From assembly GCA_021806645.1 (NCBI GenBank), contig JAJZQX010000015.1, forward strand, positions 24,108 through 88,107: DNA of 64,000 nucleotides, written 5' to 3'. Shown here piece by piece: positions 63,838 to 64,000 of this stretch. Position numbers and translations under genes: made by a program. This stretch comes from Myxococcales bacterium. GTDB taxonomy: Bacteria > Myxococcota > Myxococcia > Myxococcales > Anaeromyxobacteraceae. The notes beneath the pieces were generated by a model. The model did not search any database and was not told the origin of the DNA. It was given only the letters and a program-made list of their open reading frames with translations. Position 1 is the first letter of the stretch; each line of letters opens with the position of its first letter.

Positions 63838-63859
63838 GCATCGAGGATGTCCTCGATGC
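63838..63859. repeat. 22-bp perfect inverted repeat
   Basis: GCATCGAGGA-TG-TCCTCGATGC, with ten-base arms and a 2-base loop, lies 60-90 bases before the toxin gene. It could be a terminator or a protein site. In one minus-strand frame it also reads RLRIEDILDA, which resembles HepT, so it may be a coincidental product of coding. Confidence 0.4.
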
Positions 63860-64000
63860 GAAGGCGCCACTCCCTAAACCAGAGTTCGTGATTCGCGATC
63901 ACCGGCAAGACCGGGAATCGAAGGAAGAAAGTTGAAAGGGAAGGTCAGCCCATCGATCGTTGGGGTTGCGAGACCACCAACCAAAATGAGGACCTTCCCG
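63860..64000. other. Lower-GC end of window, nothing recognised
   Basis: These last 141 bases are visibly less GC-rich than the rest of the window. A minus-strand frame of 41 codons enters from the right edge and stops at 63874, but it resembles no family. No conclusion can be drawn. Confidence 0.3.

Noticed and set aside
63874..64000. Partial minus-strand gene at the right edge
   Set aside because: Only 41 codons are visible, with no start, no motif and composition unlike the neighbours, so it cannot be supported.

Overview
The window is about 70% GC, densely packed, and reads like chromosome of a Myxococcota (deltaproteobacterial) organism. The best fit is something close to Anaeromyxobacter. 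Reasons are the extreme GC, the many small lipoproteins of unknown function, a 13-motif multiheme cytochrome mixing CXXCH and CX4CH sites, and myxobacterial-style PilZ and Pro-rich acidic proteins. The genus is an inference from gene content, not from a marker gene.

Layout. 1-10 kb: lipoprotein tail, secreted protein, metallo-beta-lactamase nuclease, RluC-like pseudouridine synthase, class A penicillin-binding protein, chemoreceptor, TatB/TatC and small membrane proteins including a rhomboid-fold protein without its active site. 10-24 kb: a Pro-rich cytoplasmic protein, a YgiQ radical SAM protein, mnmA, bioA-bioD, DUF1844 and heme-barrel proteins, an HtrA protease, thiE-thiD, dnaB and lipoproteins. 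24-29 kb: a YidD-domain/TPR pair, a tautomerase, a macro-domain protein, then two lipoprotein genes bracketed by the macro gene and a decayed fragment of it. 29-43 kb: metH, lolA, a periplasmic DsrE protein, an AcuI-type reductase, aguB-aguA (agmatine to putrescine), a ferric-reductase-like flavoprotein, rimO, yajQ and RNase J. 43-54 kb: a diheme lipoprotein, an MntA-HepT toxin-antitoxin pair lying between a broken uvrD copy and intact uvrD/pcrA, the 13-motif cytochrome, a pabB-pabC fusion, a PilZ protein, adenosine deaminase, ogt and glgC. 54-60 kb: a DUF5916 outer-membrane protein, a PD-(D/E)XK nuclease and argG.

59.7-64 kb is a worn accessory region. It holds an IS91-type transposase remnant next to the argG start, two copies of a 70-bp repeat with a conserved hairpin, a chimeric hydrolase/beta-helix ORF, a truncated GNAT gene, a methyltransferase, and a HigBA-like toxin-antitoxin pair whose toxin seems to have lost its core.

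Most genes are housekeeping: wall synthesis, Tat export, tRNA/rRNA/ribosomal protein modification, and biotin, thiamin, folate, methionine, arginine and polyamine metabolism. The most interesting pattern is that three accessory segments (26.2-29.1, 44.0-45.1 and 60.6-62.9 kb) are each bracketed by same-orientation repeats: partial copies of a neighbouring gene in two cases, the 70-bp element in the third.
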